A stretch of 64,000 bases of DNA, taken from NCBI RefSeq assembly GCF_000805675.1, contig NZ_JSEF01000016.1, positions 124,001 through 188,000 on the forward strand, read 5' to 3'. Shown here piece by piece: positions 63,191-64,000 of this stretch. A model generated the notes under the pieces. That model was not told the origin of the DNA and ran no database searches. It worked only from the letters and a program-made list of their open reading frames with translations. A program made the translations under genes and the position numbers. How positions within the stretch are numbered: the stretch's first letter is position 1; each line of letters starts with the position of its first letter. This DNA comes from Corynebacterium minutissimum (lineage in GTDB: Bacteria; Actinomycetota; Actinomycetes; Mycobacteriales; Mycobacteriaceae).

Positions 63191-64000
63191 TCCGGTTGCG
63201 GGGTTGGTGGGCCTGCTTTAAGCTTCGTGGCCATGGGGGTATTAGAAACCTACTTCCACTACCGCAACTCGGGGATCGCGCTAGTGGAACAAGCATCCAG
63301 CTCACCCGACGAACTGCGCGCGCTCGGCGCCGACGCAGCCGATGCTACAGAACTTGCCCATCTTCACCGTATCTACTTCGGGCAGACCCGCTTCACCGGC
63401 AAACAACGCAAAGCCCGTGCGGCCGCGGTGGCACAACAACATAGCCTTAGCGTTCTTACCCTGATTGAGTCCTACACCGCCAAAGTCAACAAAGACCTCG
63501 ATGCCTGGAACCTACGCATAAAACTTGCCGGCACCCCGCTCACCGTATCCGCCACGTCGCCACCAAGCGTTTAAAGGAGCTTCGTGCCAAACGTGTAGCT
63601 AAACCCGGAGTACGCTTCACCTACCGCTCACACGGCCCGAACTCCATCACCATCACCGACACCCCCACCATCATCGCCGACATCAGAGGCACCCTAGAAT
63701 CCGTTAATAAAACAAACCTCCTTGAGGCTGCCCGCACCGTCATTGTCACCGGCGGTATTGGCACCACACCTGCCGTACATGCTCAAGTCGTTGTCACCCT
63801 CAACGAGCTCGACCAAATTATTAACGAGGATGGGGAGGAAATAGAACTTAACCTCACCAACGGCGCACGCATGACAGGCGCAGACTTTTTGGCCTACAAG
63901 TTTGCTGAGATTGGCTACGCCACCATCATCCACCCTTTGGAAGGCCCGGTTAACTCTTATAGGATTCAGCGGCATGCCAGCTGGAAACAACGCATCAGCC
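63191..64000 (+). repeat. Direct repeat, copy 2 (continues past the window)
   Basis: It matches 827-1637, from 36 nt upstream of the GTG to the window edge, with scattered substitutions and one missing base near 63535. Confidence 0.9.
63227..64000 (+). pseudogene. DUF222 / 13E12-family HNH gene, frameshifted, cut by window edge
   Basis: The first about 100 residues match the gene at 863 (identical start MAMGVLETYFHYRNSG). Near 63535 one base is missing (ggcaccccgctcacc against ggcacccctgcccacc), and the frame stops at 63574. The original frame stays open after the shift to the window end, with the IIADIRGTLESVNKTN block intact. The HNH motif would lie beyond the edge. A sequencing error cannot be excluded. 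Confidence 0.8.

Overview
The window is a single chromosomal segment from a high-GC actinobacterium, almost certainly a Corynebacterium. The evidence is a mycolyltransferase fragment at the left edge, two cutinase-family exported proteins, DUF222/13E12 HNH genes, a mycothiol-type DsbA protein, the ClpP1/ClpP2 pair with a ClgR-like operator, a long actinobacterial RNase E/G, and many leaderless starts with a TAnnnT -10 hexamer 6-8 nt before the ATG/GTG. The gene order lepA / PemK-like / rpsT / lysE-like / ankyrin / holA / comEC / comEA / degV / rsfS / nadD / proA / proB / obg / rpmA / rplU / rne / ndk / folC / valS is a corynebacterial housekeeping backbone.

Layout. 1-2008: end of a mycolyltransferase gene, a small membrane protein and an intact DUF222-HNH gene. 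2183-7996: lepA and a PemK-like gene diverging from one shared -10 element, rpsT with a structured leader, a type II restriction-modification pair fused directly behind rpsT, then a LysE exporter and an ankyrin protein. 8008-15340 (minus strand): holA, comEC, comEA, degV, histidine phosphatase, rsfS, nadD and two cutinases, mostly with overlapping starts and stops. 15531-23133 and on to 26237 (minus): proA, a small membrane protein, a DUF1707 protein, two tandem 2-hydroxyacid dehydrogenases, proB, obg, rpmA-rplU and rne. 26400-28740: a membrane protein and a divergent acr3/arsR arsenic locus. 28872-35279 (minus): ndk, small membrane proteins, an esterase, folC and valS. 35337-38872: panB-panC, mdh (minus) and a TetR regulator.

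39355-45825 is a pyrimidine (deoxy)nucleoside salvage island: phosphomutase-deoC-deoA (minus), cdd-nupC (plus) and a SorC/DeoR-type regulator. Nucleosides enter by NupC, are deaminated by Cdd and phosphorolysed by DeoA. The phosphomutase then makes deoxyribose-5-phosphate for DeoC. 45916-48979 (minus) holds clpX and clpP2-clpP1, separated by a degraded stretch. 49118-54582 holds a MntR-like DtxR-family regulator next to a class Ib ribonucleotide reductase operon (nrdI-nrdE-nrdF, no nrdH), a small overlapping ORF and a flavin reductase. 54756-63157 holds tig, tRNA-Pro, a DUF1542-like protein, tRNA-Gly, an unannotated operon of two tiny peptides, an aldo/keto reductase, rpiB, a membrane protein, a DsbA-like protein and pepN. 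The right edge is a second, frameshifted DUF222-HNH copy, a direct repeat of the one at 827-1637.

The most unusual items are: the overlapping bidirectional -10 between lepA and the PemK-like gene; the restriction-modification pair hooked onto a ribosomal-protein transcript with a 21-bp tandem repeat at the far boundary; the two-peptide micro-operon at 57661-57845 with its inverted-repeat promoter region; the pairing of a MntR-like regulator with the NrdI/NrdF reductase across a perfect 20-bp palindrome; and the long direct repeats bounding the window.
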